Positions 50,062 to 59,476 of a DNA stretch of 64,000 nucleotides are shown in pieces. Below the pieces are notes generated by a model that saw nothing but the letters and a program-made list of their open reading frames with translations, ran no database searches and had not been told where the DNA came from. The stretch comes from Shinella sp. CPCC 101442 (GTDB taxonomy: Bacteria; Pseudomonadota; Alphaproteobacteria; Rhizobiales; Rhizobiaceae). The position numbers and the translations under genes were made by a program. Where the stretch lies: the NCBI RefSeq assembly GCF_024704725.1, contig NZ_JALIQS010000004.1, positions 310,001 to 374,000 on the forward strand, in the 5' to 3' direction. How positions within the stretch are numbered: position 1 is the stretch's first letter; each line of letters begins with the position of its first letter.

Positions 50062-50420
50062 TGCGCGGCCCCCGTAGCGCCAGCCCTGCCGTGGAGGCCC
50101 GTTTCCACAAGGAGATGATGGGCCTCTACGACCGTTTTGCCGACCTCGGCTTCCGTCCGGTCCTGCTGCGTCGCTTCGTGCTGCTGAACGGCGGCGTGGC
50201 TGCCGCGAAGGACCTCGTCTTCAAGCCCGGCACGACCGGGCTTGAGCGCATGCTTGACGCGGGCACACCGGAGTTTTCCATGGAAGCCCTGATGCTGCGG
50301 CCGGAATACCAGTCGCTGTTTTCCGAGCTGGAGCTGAAGGAAGCCACGCAGCGTCTTGCCAGCGCCGCGCGCTCCCGGTCGCGCGGCCGGCTGCAAGCGC
50401 AGCCGACCGAGCGAAAGTAG
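50061..50420 (+). CDS. Small hypothetical protein coupled to the nucleoside hydrolase gene
   Basis: 119 residues from MRGPRSASPAVEARFHKEM. No domain recognised. Basic, mostly helical, with FHKEMMGLYDRFADLGFRPV and a positively charged end (ARSRSRGRLQAQPTERK). The ATG shares its A with the preceding TGA stop, typical of translational coupling, and codon use looks like its neighbours, so it is likely real. Function unknown. Confidence 0.65.
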   Translation: MRGPRSASPAVEARFHKEMMGLYDRFADLGFRPVLLRRFVLLNGGVAAAKDLVFKPGTTGLERMLDAGTPEFSMEALMLRPEYQSLFSELELKEATQRLASAARSRSRGRLQAQPTERK

Positions 50421-50437
50421 CAGAGGGCGAGGCCGTC

Positions 50438-51325
50438 TCAGCCGTGTGCGGCCTGCTCGGCTTCCATCTTCTCGTAGAACTTCACGATGATGTCCCAGGC
50501 CTCGTCGGCCGTCTCGACGAACTGCATCAGCTCGACATCGCCGGGCGCGATCGTGCCGAAGGCGGCGAGCGCGTCGAAGTCGATGATCTTGTGCCAGAAG
50601 TCCTTGCCGAACAGGATGAGCGGCACCAGCGCCATGCGGCCGGTCTGCATCAGCGTCACCGTCTCGAACAGCTCGTCCAGCGTGCCGAAGCCGCCCGGAA
50701 ACACCGTGACCGCCTTGGCGCGCAGCAGGAAATGCATCTTGCGGATCGCGAAATAGTGGAAATTGAAGCTCAGCTCCGGCGTCACATAGGGGTTCGGCGC
50801 CTGCTCGTGCGGCAGCACGATGTTGAGGCCGATCGAGGGCGCGCCGACATCGGCCGCCCCGCGGTTGCCCGCCTCCATTACGCCCGGCCCGCCGCCGGTG
50901 ACGACGACATATTCCTTGTGGTCCAGCTCCGCCGACCGCTGCGAGCACATGCGGGCGAATTTGCGCGCTTCCTCGTAGTAGACCGAGGCTGCCTCGAGAT
51001 TGGCGCGCTGCGTCTCGTTGCGCGCCGCCCATGCTTCCTGACCGGGGGCCGGAATGCGCGCGCCGCCGAACATGACGACGGTCGACTTGATGCCGCGCTC
51101 GGCCAGCATCATCTCGACCTTCAGCAGTTCGAGCTGCAGGCGCACCGGGCGCAGCTCCTCGCGGCAGAGGAAATCGTCATCGACATAGGCGAGCCGGTAG
51201 GCGGGATGCGCCGATTGCGGCGTCTGCGGCACCACGGCGGCGCGGTGCTTGTCCTGCGCGCTGTCGGCCAGCGGATCCCACACGCCGTCCTTGCGGCGCA
51301 GGTTCTTCTTCTTCAGTCTTGCCAT
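50438..51325 (-). CDS. LOG (Lonely Guy) family protein, TIGR00730
   Basis: 295 residues from MARLKKKNLRRKDGVWD. LOG motifs: VVTGGGPGVMEAGNRGA and TVFPGGFGTLDELFE (the P-G-G-x-G-T-x-x-E site). The fold cleaves cytokinin or AMP-type nucleotides. This member has about 100 extra N-terminal residues compared with short LOGs, so it is the longer bacterial type of uncertain function. It is convergent with the small ORF above and divergent from dapD. Confidence 0.9.
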   Translation of the reverse strand: MARLKKKNLRRKDGVWDPLADSAQDKHRAAVVPQTPQSAHPAYRLAYVDDDFLCREELRPVRLQLELLKVEMMLAERGIKSTVVMFGGARIPAPGQEAWAARNETQRANLEAASVYYEEARKFARMCSQRSAELDHKEYVVVTGGGPGVMEAGNRGAADVGAPSIGLNIVLPHEQAPNPYVTPELSFNFHYFAIRKMHFLLRAKAVTVFPGGFGTLDELFETVTLMQTGRMALVPLILFGKDFWHKIIDFDALAAFGTIAPGDVELMQFVETADEAWDIIVKFYEKMEAEQAAHG

Positions 51326-51510
51326 GTCACTTTCCTGCTTTCCGGTCTGCTTTCGGCCGCGCGGGATTACCATTTCGCCCGTGCGACAGTATCTGCCGGA
51401 AAGGGGCTTCATCTTTCCCGGCACTTGCTCTAGAGCATCTGCTGATTGATGAAATCGACCTTCCGGCATCCCGACAACAGAAAATAAGCGTCGAAGTTTA
51501 AGGAATTCCG

Positions 51511-52368
51511 ATGAGCACGTCCAACCTGTCCGCATTGTCTGCAACCATCGACCGCGCCTTCGAGGAACGCGACAGCATCTCGACCTCCACGCGCGGTGAA
51601 TTCCGCGATGCGGTAGAGACATCGCTGAACCTGCTCGACACCGGCAAGGTGCGCGTCGCCGAGCGTGGCGAGGACGGCAACTGGACGGTCAACCAGTGGC
51701 TCAAGAAGGCCGTGCTGCTCTCCTTCCGCCTCAATCCGATGGAAATCGTCAAGGGTGGCCCGGGCGAATCGTCCTGGTGGGACAAGGTGCCTTCCAAGTT
51801 CGACGGCTGGAGCGTCAACGAATTCGAGAAGGCCGGCTTCCGCGCCGTGCCGAACTGCGTCGTGCGCCGTTCGGCCTATATCGCGCCGAACGCCATCCTG
51901 ATGCCCTCCTTCGTCAATCTCGGCGCCTATGTCGGCGAGGGCACGATGGTCGACACCTGGGCGACGGTCGGTTCCTGCGCGCAGATCGGCAAGCATGTGC
52001 ATCTCTCGGGCGGTGTGGGCATCGGCGGCGTGCTGGAGCCCATGCAGGCCGGCCCGACCATCATCGAGGACAATTGCTTCATCGGCGCCCGCTCGGAAGT
52101 CGTCGAAGGCTGCATAGTGCGTGAAGGCTCCGTGCTCGGCATGGGCGTCTTCATCGGCAAGTCGACCAAGATCGTCGACCGCGCCACCGGCGAGGTGACC
52201 TATGGTGAAGTGCCGCCGTATTCCGTCGTCGTCGCCGGCTCCATGCCGTCGGACAAGACGATGCCGAACGGCCTGCCGGCGCCCGGCCTCTACTGCGCCG
52301 TCATCGTCAAGCGCGTCGACGCCCAGACCCGCTCGAAGACCGGCATCAACGAACTTTTGCGAGACTGA
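51511..52368 (+). CDS. dapD: Tetrahydrodipicolinate N-succinyltransferase
   Basis: 285 residues. Helical N-terminus, then left-handed beta-helix of hexapeptide repeats ([21 protein letters not shown]). The extended active-site loop [20 protein letters not shown] is present. It succinylates tetrahydrodipicolinate in lysine/meso-DAP synthesis; DapE in this window removes the succinyl group later. AAGGA precedes the ATG. A DUF805 gene and dapE follow. Confidence 0.97.
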   Translation: MSTSNLSALSATIDRAFEERDSISTSTRGEFRDAVETSLNLLDTGKVRVAERGEDGNWTVNQWLKKAVLLSFRLNPMEIVKGGPGESSWWDKVPSKFDGWSVNEFEKAGFRAVPNCVVRRSAYIAPNAILMPSFVNLGAYVGEGTMVDTWATVGSCAQIGKHVHLSGGVGIGGVLEPMQAGPTIIEDNCFIGARSEVVEGCIVREGSVLGMGVFIGKSTKIVDRATGEVTYGEVPPYSVVVAGSMPSDKTMPNGLPAPGLYCAVIVKRVDAQTRSKTGINELLRD

Positions 52369-52371
52369 GCC

Positions 52372-52758
52372 ATGGCTGCCGTCGAAGAGCAGGGGCCGAG
52401 CCTTACCTGGCTCTTCTTCGGCTGGTCCGGCCGCCTCAGCCGTGCGCCCTTCGCGCTCGGCTGGGCGTTCTGGCTGATGCTGCTGTCGGCCGCGCTGACG
52501 CAGATCATCGTCGTGCCCAAGGAGGATCCGTCCTTCCTGTTCTGGTCCTTCGTCTTCGTCGGCGTCGGCATCGCCTCGACGGTCTCCTCCATCCTGCTGA
52601 CGATCAAGCGGCTGCACGACATGAACCTGCCGGTGCCGCTGATCATCTGCCTGTTCATTCCCGCCATTTCCTTCTTCGCGCTCATCGCCTTCCTGGTCTG
52701 GCCGGGCACCGACGGCCCGAACCAATATGGCCGCGTGCCCAACCGTCCGAAAGACTGA
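52372..52758 (+). CDS. DUF805 family inner-membrane protein
   Basis: 128 residues, three to four hydrophobic segments. The DUF805 core is FFGWSGRLSRAPFALGW at the start, RLHDMNLPVPLIICLF in the middle and WPGTDGPNQYGRVP at the end, all conserved in this family. Function unknown. It is 3 bp after dapD and 88 bp before dapE, so it is probably cotranscribed with the lysine genes, as in other rhizobia. Confidence 0.9.
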   Translation: MAAVEEQGPSLTWLFFGWSGRLSRAPFALGWAFWLMLLSAALTQIIVVPKEDPSFLFWSFVFVGVGIASTVSSILLTIKRLHDMNLPVPLIICLFIPAISFFALIAFLVWPGTDGPNQYGRVPNRPKD

Positions 52759-52846
52759 CGGCAGCGGCCCATGGCCGCGCGTGACAAATCCCCGGGCGAC
52801 CGCTACATCTCGATTCTCTCTGTACTCATGCCGTGACCGCGTGCCC

Positions 52847-54040
52847 ATGACCCCTGCCGACCCGATCCAAAACCTCGCCACGCTCATCCGCTGCCCCTCC
52901 GTGACGCCCGCCGAGGGCGGTGCGCTGACGGCGCTTTCCGCCATGCTGGAGCCGCTCGGCTTCACGGTGGAGCGCATGGTCGCGACAGAGCCCGGCATGC
53001 CCGACATCGAGAACCTCTATGCCCGCATCGGCACGGAAGGTCCGCACCTGATGTTCGCCGGCCATACCGACGTCGTGCCCGTCGGCGATGCGGACGCCTG
53101 GACGCATGACCCGTTCGGCGCGGAGATTTCCGGTGGCGAGATGTTCGGCCGCGGCGCCGTCGACATGAAGGGCGGCATCGCCTGCTTCGTCGCCGCCGTC
53201 GCCCGCCACATCGAGAAGAACGGCCCGCCGAAGGGATCGATCTCCTTCCTCATCACCGGCGACGAGGAGGGCCTTGCTGTCAACGGCACGATCAAGCTCC
53301 TGCAATGGGCAGCAGAACGCGGCGAGCGCTGGGATGCCTGCCTCGTCGGCGAGCCGACGAACCCGGACCAGCTCGGCGACATGATCAAGATCGGCCGGCG
53401 CGGTTCGGTTTCCGGCACGATCACCGTCCATGGCGTGCAGGGCCACGCCGCCTATCCGCACCTTGCCGACAATGCCGTGCGCGGCATCGTCGCGCTCACC
53501 GATGCGCTGATGTATCCGCCCTTCGACGCCGGCACGGAAAGTTTTCAGCCGTCGAACCTGGAAGTGACGACCATCGATGTCGGCAACCGCGCGACCAATG
53601 TCGTGCCGGGCAAGGCGACGGCAAGCTTCAACATCCGCTTCAACGATACCTGGACGGCCGAGACGGTGATGGGCGAGATCGTACGCCGTCTCGATGCCGC
53701 GGCCGCCGACGGGAGGCTGCGGCCGGACCGCGCGCCGCTCAGCTACGACATCACCTGGGCCGAACGCCCGAGCCACGTCTTCCTGACGCGCAACAACAGC
53801 CTGATCGCCTCGATGTCCGGCGCCGTGGAAGCCGTCACCGGCCGGGCACCGAAACTCTCGACGACGGGCGGCACGTCGGACGCGCGCTTCATCAAGGACT
53901 ATTGCCCGGTGCTGGAATTCGGCCTTGTCGGCCAGACCATGCACATGGTGGACGAGCGCGTGGCAGTTGCCGATCTGGAAACGCTGACCGTGATCTATCA
54001 GACCTTTATCGAACGCTGGTTCGGCGATGCCCGGGCTTGA
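52847..54040 (+). CDS. dapE: Succinyl-diaminopimelate desuccinylase
   Basis: 397 residues. M20 peptidase motifs: FAGHTDVVPVGD (zinc His and Asp), GRGAVDMKGGIACF, and TGDEEGLAVNGT with the catalytic Glu. It hydrolyses succinyl-DAP in lysine and peptidoglycan precursor synthesis. ATG 52847 is preferred (MTPADPIQNLATLIRCPSVT); the upstream open frame has no family homology. The next gene overlaps by 14 bp. Confidence 0.96.
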   Translation: MTPADPIQNLATLIRCPSVTPAEGGALTALSAMLEPLGFTVERMVATEPGMPDIENLYARIGTEGPHLMFAGHTDVVPVGDADAWTHDPFGAEISGGEMFGRGAVDMKGGIACFVAAVARHIEKNGPPKGSISFLITGDEEGLAVNGTIKLLQWAAERGERWDACLVGEPTNPDQLGDMIKIGRRGSVSGTITVHGVQGHAAYPHLADNAVRGIVALTDALMYPPFDAGTESFQPSNLEVTTIDVGNRATNVVPGKATASFNIRFNDTWTAETVMGEIVRRLDAAAADGRLRPDRAPLSYDITWAERPSHVFLTRNNSLIASMSGAVEAVTGRAPKLSTTGGTSDARFIKDYCPVLEFGLVGQTMHMVDERVAVADLETLTVIYQTFIERWFGDARA

Positions 54041-54623
54041 CGAGGTTCTATACTATCTCACCGGCATCTACCTGCTCCTGAAACAGAAGCAGGAGGGTTT
54101 TGGCTGGCTGGACCTGACGATGCGCGGGCTGGCGCGGTCCTTCTGGGCCGTCGTCTGGTGCCTGCCGGCCTTCGCCGTCATCTGGGCCTCCTGGCGGCTC
54201 TACTATCTCGCCGGCATGCCGGCGGAGACGCAGGCCGGGGTCAGCTTCTTCGTCAAGCTCGCCGTGATCGACATCGTCGGCTGGCTGTTGCCGCTGGTGC
54301 TGCTCGCCGTACTGGCCCGCCCGCTCGGTTACGGCAAATATCTCGCGACCGTCGTGACGGCGAGCAACTGGCTCGCCGTGCCCTTCGCCTATGCGGCGGC
54401 CGTTCCCTTTGCGCTGACGCTGGTTCTGCCGGCCGGCGCACCCTTTGCCGGTCTGCTGCTCTATGCCGTCTTCGGTGCAAGCGTGATGCTTCAGTTCCGG
54501 CTGGTCTGGATGTGCGTCGGGAAACAGACGCTGCTCGCCGCGGCCATAACGACAATCTTCGTGCTGCCACCCATGATCGTCGGACAGGAATTGCAAGGCC
54601 TGCTCGGCACGCTGCCGGCCTAG
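54027..54623 (+). CDS. Conserved membrane protein of unknown function
   Basis: 198 residues with about five membrane segments ([91 protein letters not shown]). No domain recognised with confidence; a distant similarity to Yip1-like membrane proteins is only a guess. It overlaps the end of dapE by 14 bp and ends in the stop of convergent truA, so it is probably cotranslated with dapE. The same position is held by a membrane protein in other rhizobia. Confidence 0.75.
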   Translation: MPGLDEVLYYLTGIYLLLKQKQEGFGWLDLTMRGLARSFWAVVWCLPAFAVIWASWRLYYLAGMPAETQAGVSFFVKLAVIDIVGWLLPLVLLAVLARPLGYGKYLATVVTASNWLAVPFAYAAAVPFALTLVLPAGAPFAGLLLYAVFGASVMLQFRLVWMCVGKQTLLAAAITTIFVLPPMIVGQELQGLLGTLPA

Positions 54624-55363
54624 TAATCCACGGCCATGAAGTAGAGCCCGTCCGGCGGCGCCACGGGACCGCACGCCGTGCGGTCGCATGCTTCCAGCGC
54701 CGCGCGCACATCGTCCGCCGTCCACTTGCCTTCCCCTACAAGCTTCAGCGTGCCGGCAAACGAGCGGATCTGGTTGTGCAGAAAGCTCTGCGCGGAAACA
54801 CGCATCTCGATGAGGTCGCCGCTGCGCGTCACCTCCAGCCGGTCGATGGTGCGTATAGGGCTGTTCGCCTGGCATTTGACGGCGCGGAAGGTGGTAAAGT
54901 CGTGCCGTCCGACCAGCCGCTGCCCAGCCTCATGCATGGCCACATGGTCGAGTTCTCTGGTAACGAACCATGCCCGGTTCGCCTCCAGCGCCAACGGTGC
55001 GCGCCGCGAGATGAACCGGTAGAGATAGTGCCGCTTGACGGCCGAGAAGCGGGCGCTGAAGTCATCGGGCACTTGCGCGGCGTCGAGGATCACCACTCGC
55101 TCGCGGGCCTTGCCCAGATACGCGTTGAGGGCATTCCTCAGCGTATGCTCCGGCCATGGGCGCGTAAGGTCGGTATGGGCGACCTGCCCCATGGCATGGA
55201 CACCCGAATCCGTGCGCCCCGCGCCATTGACTGAGACCGTCTCGCCGGTCAGCAGAAGGATCGCCGATTCGATAGCGCCCTGCACGGAATGACCATTCGT
55301 CTGCCGCTGCCAGCCGACATAGGGCGTACCGTCATATTCGATCAGGAGGCGATAGCGTGGCAT
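54620..55363 (-). CDS. truA: tRNA pseudouridine(38-40) synthase TruA
   Basis: 247 residues. Catalytic Asp52 in [11 protein letters not shown], the TruA motif; C-terminal half has [14 protein letters not shown]. It makes pseudouridine at tRNA positions 38-40. Its start overlaps the fmt stop (ATGA), forming a minus-strand unit def-fmt-truA for tRNA and translation start, which is typical of Rhizobiales. Confidence 0.97.
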   Translation of the reverse strand: MPRYRLLIEYDGTPYVGWQRQTNGHSVQGAIESAILLLTGETVSVNGAGRTDSGVHAMGQVAHTDLTRPWPEHTLRNALNAYLGKARERVVILDAAQVPDDFSARFSAVKRHYLYRFISRRAPLALEANRAWFVTRELDHVAMHEAGQRLVGRHDFTTFRAVKCQANSPIRTIDRLEVTRSGDLIEMRVSAQSFLHNQIRSFAGTLKLVGEGKWTADDVRAALEACDRTACGPVAPPDGLYFMAVDY

Positions 55364-56307
55364 CAGGCGACAACCTGACCGACGGCGACCGGCGTGCCGT
55401 GCAGGAAGTCGGCTGCATCAAGCGGCTTGCCGCCGGCCTTCTGCAGGCGCAAGAGCCGCACCGCACCGCCATCGCCGCACGCCACCGTGAGATTTTCGTC
55501 GAGCACCGTTCCTGCGGTCTTGGAAGAGGTTTCGCCGGCGAACGCGCTCGCCAGAACCTTCACGCGCTCCGGCTTGCCAGCAATCGGCAACTCGAACCAC
55601 GCACCGGGAAAGGGCGAGAGACCACGGATATGATTGTGCACGTCTCTGGCGGGGCGGGAAAAGTCGATGCGCGTCTCGGCCTTGTCGATCTTGGCGGCAT
55701 AGAGCACGCCCGCTTCGGCCTGCGGCGTCAGCGGCAGATCGCCGGCCTCAAGCTTGGCCATGGCCTCGGCCATCAGCGTGCCGCCCGCCTGCATCAGTTT
55801 GTCATGCAGCTCGCCGGCCGTCATGGTGTCGCCAATCGCAACACGGCGTGTCATCGCGACGGGGCCGGTATCGAGCCCCTTGTCCATCTTCATGACCATC
55901 ATGCCGGTTTCGTTGTCGCCCGCCATGATCGCCCGCTGGATCGGCGCCGCGCCCCGCCAGCGCGGCAAGAGCGAGGCATGGCCGTTATAGCAGCCGAGGC
56001 GCGTTCCGGAGAGAATGGCCTCCGGCAGGATGAGGCCATAGGCGACGACGACGGCGACGTCGGCATCCAGCGCGCGAAAAGCGGCGCGATCGGCTTCTTC
56101 GCGGAAGTTGACGGGCATGTGGACGGGAATGCCAAGCAGTTCGGCCGCCTGATGCACCGGCGATTTCACCAGTTCCAGTCCCCGTCGTCCGGCGGGGCGG
56201 GGCGGCTGCGAATAGACGGCGACGATCTCGTGGCCCGCATCAGCAAGCGCTGCCAGCGTCGGAACGGAGAAATCCGGCGTGCCCATGAAAATGATGCGAA
56301 GGGCCAT
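55363..56307 (-). CDS. fmt: Methionyl-tRNA formyltransferase
   Basis: 314 residues. N-terminal formyl-transfer fold with [30 protein letters not shown] (the N and H of the N-x-H catalytic motif) and [15 protein letters not shown]. It formylates Met on initiator tRNA; def, just upstream on the same strand, removes the formyl group. The 90-bp gap to def is occupied by a repeat element, so transcription from a def promoter would cross it. Confidence 0.97.
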   Translation of the reverse strand: MALRIIFMGTPDFSVPTLAALADAGHEIVAVYSQPPRPAGRRGLELVKSPVHQAAELLGIPVHMPVNFREEADRAAFRALDADVAVVVAYGLILPEAILSGTRLGCYNGHASLLPRWRGAAPIQRAIMAGDNETGMMVMKMDKGLDTGPVAMTRRVAIGDTMTAGELHDKLMQAGGTLMAEAMAKLEAGDLPLTPQAEAGVLYAAKIDKAETRIDFSRPARDVHNHIRGLSPFPGAWFELPIAGKPERVKVLASAFAGETSSKTAGTVLDENLTVACGDGGAVRLLRLQKAGGKPLDAADFLHGTPVAVGQVVA

Positions 56308-56324
56308 CGGTCAATCTCCGTGAA

Positions 56325-56380
56325 AGCAATTCCAGCAAAAGTGTAAAGCGGTTTTGCGTCCGGAACTGCGTAAGAACAAA
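56325..56380 (-). repeat. Rhizobial extragenic palindromic repeat, copy C
   Basis: On the minus strand: GTTCTTACGCAGTTCCGG, then ACGCAAAACCGCTTTACAC, then TTTTGCTGGAATTGCT. Nearly the same as copy B at 34654 and similar to copy A at 24166. It fills most of the gap between def and fmt, so a def-fmt transcript would contain it as a hairpin. Confidence 0.75.
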
Positions 56381-56397
56381 AGCCGCTGCAAGCGCGC

Positions 56398-56922
56398 TTA
56401 GAGCGCCTTGCTGCCACGCATCTTAGAGGCTTTGGTGAACTTGCGGATCACCATTTCGCGCTTCAGCTTGGAAATGTGGTCGATGAACAGCACGCCGTTC
56501 AGATGGTCAATCTCGTGCTGGAGGCAGGTTGCAAGCAGGCCGTCGGCCTCCGTCAGCTGTTCCTTGCCGTCGCGGTCGAGATACCTGACGGTGATGCCGG
56601 CCGGGCGCTCGACCTCGGCATAGTAATCCGGGATCGACAGGCAGCCCTCTTCATAGACCGAACGGGCATCCGTGGACGAGACGACTTGCGGATTGATGAA
56701 GACGAGCGGCTGCTTGTCCTCGCCGTCCTTCGACACGTCGAGCACCAGCATGCGGCGGGCGACGCCGATCTGGATCGCGGCCAGGCCGATGCCGGGGGCA
56801 TCGTACATGGTTTCCAGCATGTCGTCGGCGAGCTTCCTCACCTCGCTGTCGATGGTCTCGATTGCGCTCGAAACCTGGCGAAGGATGGGATCGGGAAGGA
56901 TAATCAGCGGCTTGATGGTCAT
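56398..56922 (-). CDS. def: Peptide deformylase
   Basis: 174 residues. The three family motifs are [10 protein letters not shown] (44-53), EEGCLSIPD with metal ligand Cys94, and QHEIDHLNG with H136, catalytic E137 and H140. It removes formyl from new proteins. It is first in the minus-strand group def-fmt-truA and divergent from rmuC. Confidence 0.97.
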   Translation of the reverse strand: MTIKPLIILPDPILRQVSSAIETIDSEVRKLADDMLETMYDAPGIGLAAIQIGVARRMLVLDVSKDGEDKQPLVFINPQVVSSTDARSVYEEGCLSIPDYYAEVERPAGITVRYLDRDGKEQLTEADGLLATCLQHEIDHLNGVLFIDHISKLKREMVIRKFTKASKMRGSKAL

Positions 56923-57019
56923 GCGCCTCCTTAGCGCGGTTTTTTTGCGCTTTCAATCGGGTTTGACTGCGCCGCGAGGCGCGGTGCCCTGGATATGTTC
57001 ACGTTATGATCTGGTTTTC

Positions 57020-58240
57020 ATGCGAATCCATGTTATGGTCGCCCGCATGATTGATCCCAGCTTCGATATTCTGCTTTCCGCTTTTCTCGCCCGCCTTGGT
57101 GGTCCCGGCCCGGCGCTGATGTTGCTTGCGGCCGTGCTCCTTGGGGCCTTCGGCCTGATTTCGGCTCTCCGAAGCCGGTCGCGCCAGCGCGAAGAGGCGG
57201 TGATCGCCGAGCAGCGCTTCACCGAACTTCTCAAGGCGCAGACGGAAATGCAGGGGCGTGTCGCCGCCATGGCCGAGGTTTTCGGCGCCAAGCAATCGGA
57301 GACCAACCAGGCGATCAACACGCGGCTCGACGGGCTGACGCAGCGGCTCGGCCAGTCGATCTCTGAACAGACCCGCTCGACGCATGAAAACCTGCGCCGC
57401 CTGCAGGAGCGCCTTGCCGTCATCGACACTGCCCAGACCAATATCCAGTCTCTGGCCAAGGACGTCGTCGGGTTGCAGGCCATCCTCTCCAACAAGCAGA
57501 CGCGCGGTGTCTTCGGTCAATCGCGCATGGAGACGATCATCGCCGATGCACTGCCGTCGGGCGCCTACCAGTTCCAGGCACAGCTTTCCAATGGCGTGCG
57601 TCCGGACTGCACCATCCGCATGCCGAACGGCCAGCCGCCGCTGGTTGTCGACGCCAAGTTTCCACTGGAGGCGTGGAACGCCATGTCGGATGGGCGGTCG
57701 CCGGAAGCGGCCAAGGCTGCGGCCCAGCAGTTTCGCCGCGATATGGAGACCCATATCCGCGATATCGCGGAAAAATACCTCGTGGCCGGCGAGACGCAGG
57801 ATACCGCCTTCCTCTTCGTGCCTTCGGAATCGATCTTCGCCAGTATCCACGAGAATTTCGAGGCCGTCGTGCAAAAGGCGCACCGCGCGCGCATCGTCAT
57901 CGTCTCGCCCTCGCTGCTGATGCTCTCCGTGCAGGTACTACAGGCACTGCTCAAGGATCAGCGCATGCGCGAGCAGGCCCATGTCATCCAGGGCGAGGTC
58001 AGCAGGCTGATGGACGATTTGACGCGGCTCGACGATCGGGTACGCAAGCTGCACGGCCATTTCACCTCGGCGCAGAAGGATGTCGACCTTATTCTTACCT
58101 CGACCGAGAAGCTGACGCGCCGTGGCGCGCGCATTGGCGAGCTGGAATTCGAGACTGTTGCCGCCCTTTCGCAGCCTGCGGAAAAGGTTGTCGAGAACAG
58201 GACAGGGCAGTTGCACCTGAGGGTGGTTGACGAGGACTGA
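57020..58240 (+). CDS. rmuC: DNA recombination protein RmuC
   Basis: 406 residues from ATG 57020 (MRIHVMVARMIDPSF), although 57035 and 57047 are also possible and none has a clear ribosome site. One membrane segment (ALMLLAAVLLGAFGLISAL), a coiled coil (about 60-150), then the RmuC endonuclease-like core: LSNKQTRGVFGQSRMETII, VVDAKFPLEAW and TAFLFVPSESIF. RmuC limits inversions at inverted repeats; its biochemical action is not firmly known. Divergent from def. Confidence 0.93.
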   Translation: MRIHVMVARMIDPSFDILLSAFLARLGGPGPALMLLAAVLLGAFGLISALRSRSRQREEAVIAEQRFTELLKAQTEMQGRVAAMAEVFGAKQSETNQAINTRLDGLTQRLGQSISEQTRSTHENLRRLQERLAVIDTAQTNIQSLAKDVVGLQAILSNKQTRGVFGQSRMETIIADALPSGAYQFQAQLSNGVRPDCTIRMPNGQPPLVVDAKFPLEAWNAMSDGRSPEAAKAAAQQFRRDMETHIRDIAEKYLVAGETQDTAFLFVPSESIFASIHENFEAVVQKAHRARIVIVSPSLLMLSVQVLQALLKDQRMREQAHVIQGEVSRLMDDLTRLDDRVRKLHGHFTSAQKDVDLILTSTEKLTRRGARIGELEFETVAALSQPAEKVVENRTGQLHLRVVDED

Positions 58241-58283
58241 CCGCCTCAGGCAGTGTCCGGCGGAAACAACAGGGGCAGCTCTC

Positions 58284-59186
58284 ATGATCACCGTCTTCGG
58301 CTCCATCAACATGGACCTCATCGCCACGCCTGAACGCCTGCCGAAGCCCGGCGAAACCGTCATGGGCACGAGCTTCACCACCGCGGCCGGCGGCAAGGGC
58401 GCCAACCAGGCGCTCGCCGCCCGCCGCGCCGGCGCCATTGTGCGCATGGCCGGTGCCGTCGGCGACGACCGCCTCGGCAGCCAGGCGCTCGCGCTGCTCG
58501 CCGATGCCGCCGTCGACCTCAACGGCGTGCGCTATGCCGCCGAGGCCACCGGCACCGCGCATATCCTCGTCGCCGAGGATGATGGCGAAAACGTCATCGT
58601 TGTCGTTCCAGGCGCCAACGCCACCGTCACCGACGAGGATGCCCGGCGTACCGTCGGCGGCATGACGCGCGGTGACTACCTGATGCTGCAGTTCGAGATC
58701 ATGAACGGTTCCATCGAGGCGGCCCTTGTCGCCGCCAAGCAGAAGGGCGTCACCTCGATCGTCAATATCGCCCCTTTCAGCGCGGAAGCCCGTCGCCTCG
58801 GCGCCATGGCCGACATCCTCGTCGCCAACGAGACGGAATTCGACCTCTATGTCGGCAAGGGTGAATTGTCGGACGAGGCGCGCGAGGCCACCATGCGTGG
58901 GCTTCACGCGGAAAGCAGCCAGACGATCATCGTGACGCTCGGTGCCGATGGCGTCATCGCCATCCGCAAGGGTGAAATCTTCCGCGCCGCCGGCCTCGCC
59001 ATCGAGCCGGTCGATACGGTGGGGGCGGGCGATACATTCTGCGGCTATCTCGCCGCCTCGCTCGATGCAGGCCTCGCCTTCAAGGATGCGCTGCGCCGCG
59101 CGTCGGTCGCGGGTTCGCTTGCCTGCCTCAAGCCCGGCGCCCAGCCTTCCATCCCCTTCGCCGCAACCGTCGATGCCCGGATCTAG
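58284..59186 (+). CDS. rbsK: Ribokinase (PfkB family)
   Basis: 300 residues from [20 protein letters not shown]. Sugar-binding loop [20 protein letters not shown] and C-terminal anion-hole/catalytic motif [12 protein letters not shown] with catalytic Asp250. Phosphorylates ribose to ribose 5-phosphate. AGGGG lies before the ATG. No rbsABC transporter or regulator is next to it, so ribose specificity rests on the close match to the RbsK motif pattern. rmuC ends 43 bp upstream. Two hairpins follow. Confidence 0.92.
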   Translation: MITVFGSINMDLIATPERLPKPGETVMGTSFTTAAGGKGANQALAARRAGAIVRMAGAVGDDRLGSQALALLADAAVDLNGVRYAAEATGTAHILVAEDDGENVIVVVPGANATVTDEDARRTVGGMTRGDYLMLQFEIMNGSIEAALVAAKQKGVTSIVNIAPFSAEARRLGAMADILVANETEFDLYVGKGELSDEAREATMRGLHAESSQTIIVTLGADGVIAIRKGEIFRAAGLAIEPVDTVGAGDTFCGYLAASLDAGLAFKDALRRASVAGSLACLKPGAQPSIPFAATVDARI

Positions 59187-59476
59187 GCTGGTTACACAAC
59201 CGTTCCGGTCATGAAGTTTCGCAAATGGCAAACCAGGCGTCGCATTGTCCGCGACGCCTGAAAATTCAAACGGTTGAGCCGTTTTGGCGCGCCGAAATTT
59301 GGTTATTTATTAATATTTTATGGGTTACTGAAGTTTTCAGACACCGTATCCGGAAGGGAGCGGTCCGTCTCTGGCGCTGGTCGTGCGCCCCGCCCTCCAT
59401 GATGGAGACCCCCAGCCCAAGTGAATGTGCTTCTTCGCGGCCGTCCGCCGCGGACGTCTATCATCGTGAGGATTTC
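59187..59476 (+). other. Intergenic region rbsK-chemoreceptor with two hairpins
   Basis: 290 bp without a gene. A perfect 10-bp dyad (59234-59243 with 59251-59260) is followed by a smaller one (AAACGG 59268-59273, CCGTTT 59279-59284) with a short T run; together they may end the rbsK transcript. The next section (59290-59340) is AT-rich, with ATTTATTAATATTTTATGGG, as expected for the chemoreceptor promoter. Nothing else recognised. Confidence 0.5.
59234..59284 (+). terminator. Probable terminator of rbsK (double hairpin)
   Basis: CAGGCGTCGC (59234-59243) pairs with GCGACGCCTG (59251-59260), loop ATTGTCC, but it is followed by A residues. The second hairpin, AAACGG-TTGAG-CCGTTTT, ends in a short T run. 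Termination is likely but the signal is weaker than others in the window. Confidence 0.45.

Noticed and set aside
51431-51465. A fourth repeat copy near TCTAGAGCATCTGCTGATTG
   Set aside because: It shares only AGAGCAT with the other copies and has no matching second arm, so it may be a remnant or chance match.
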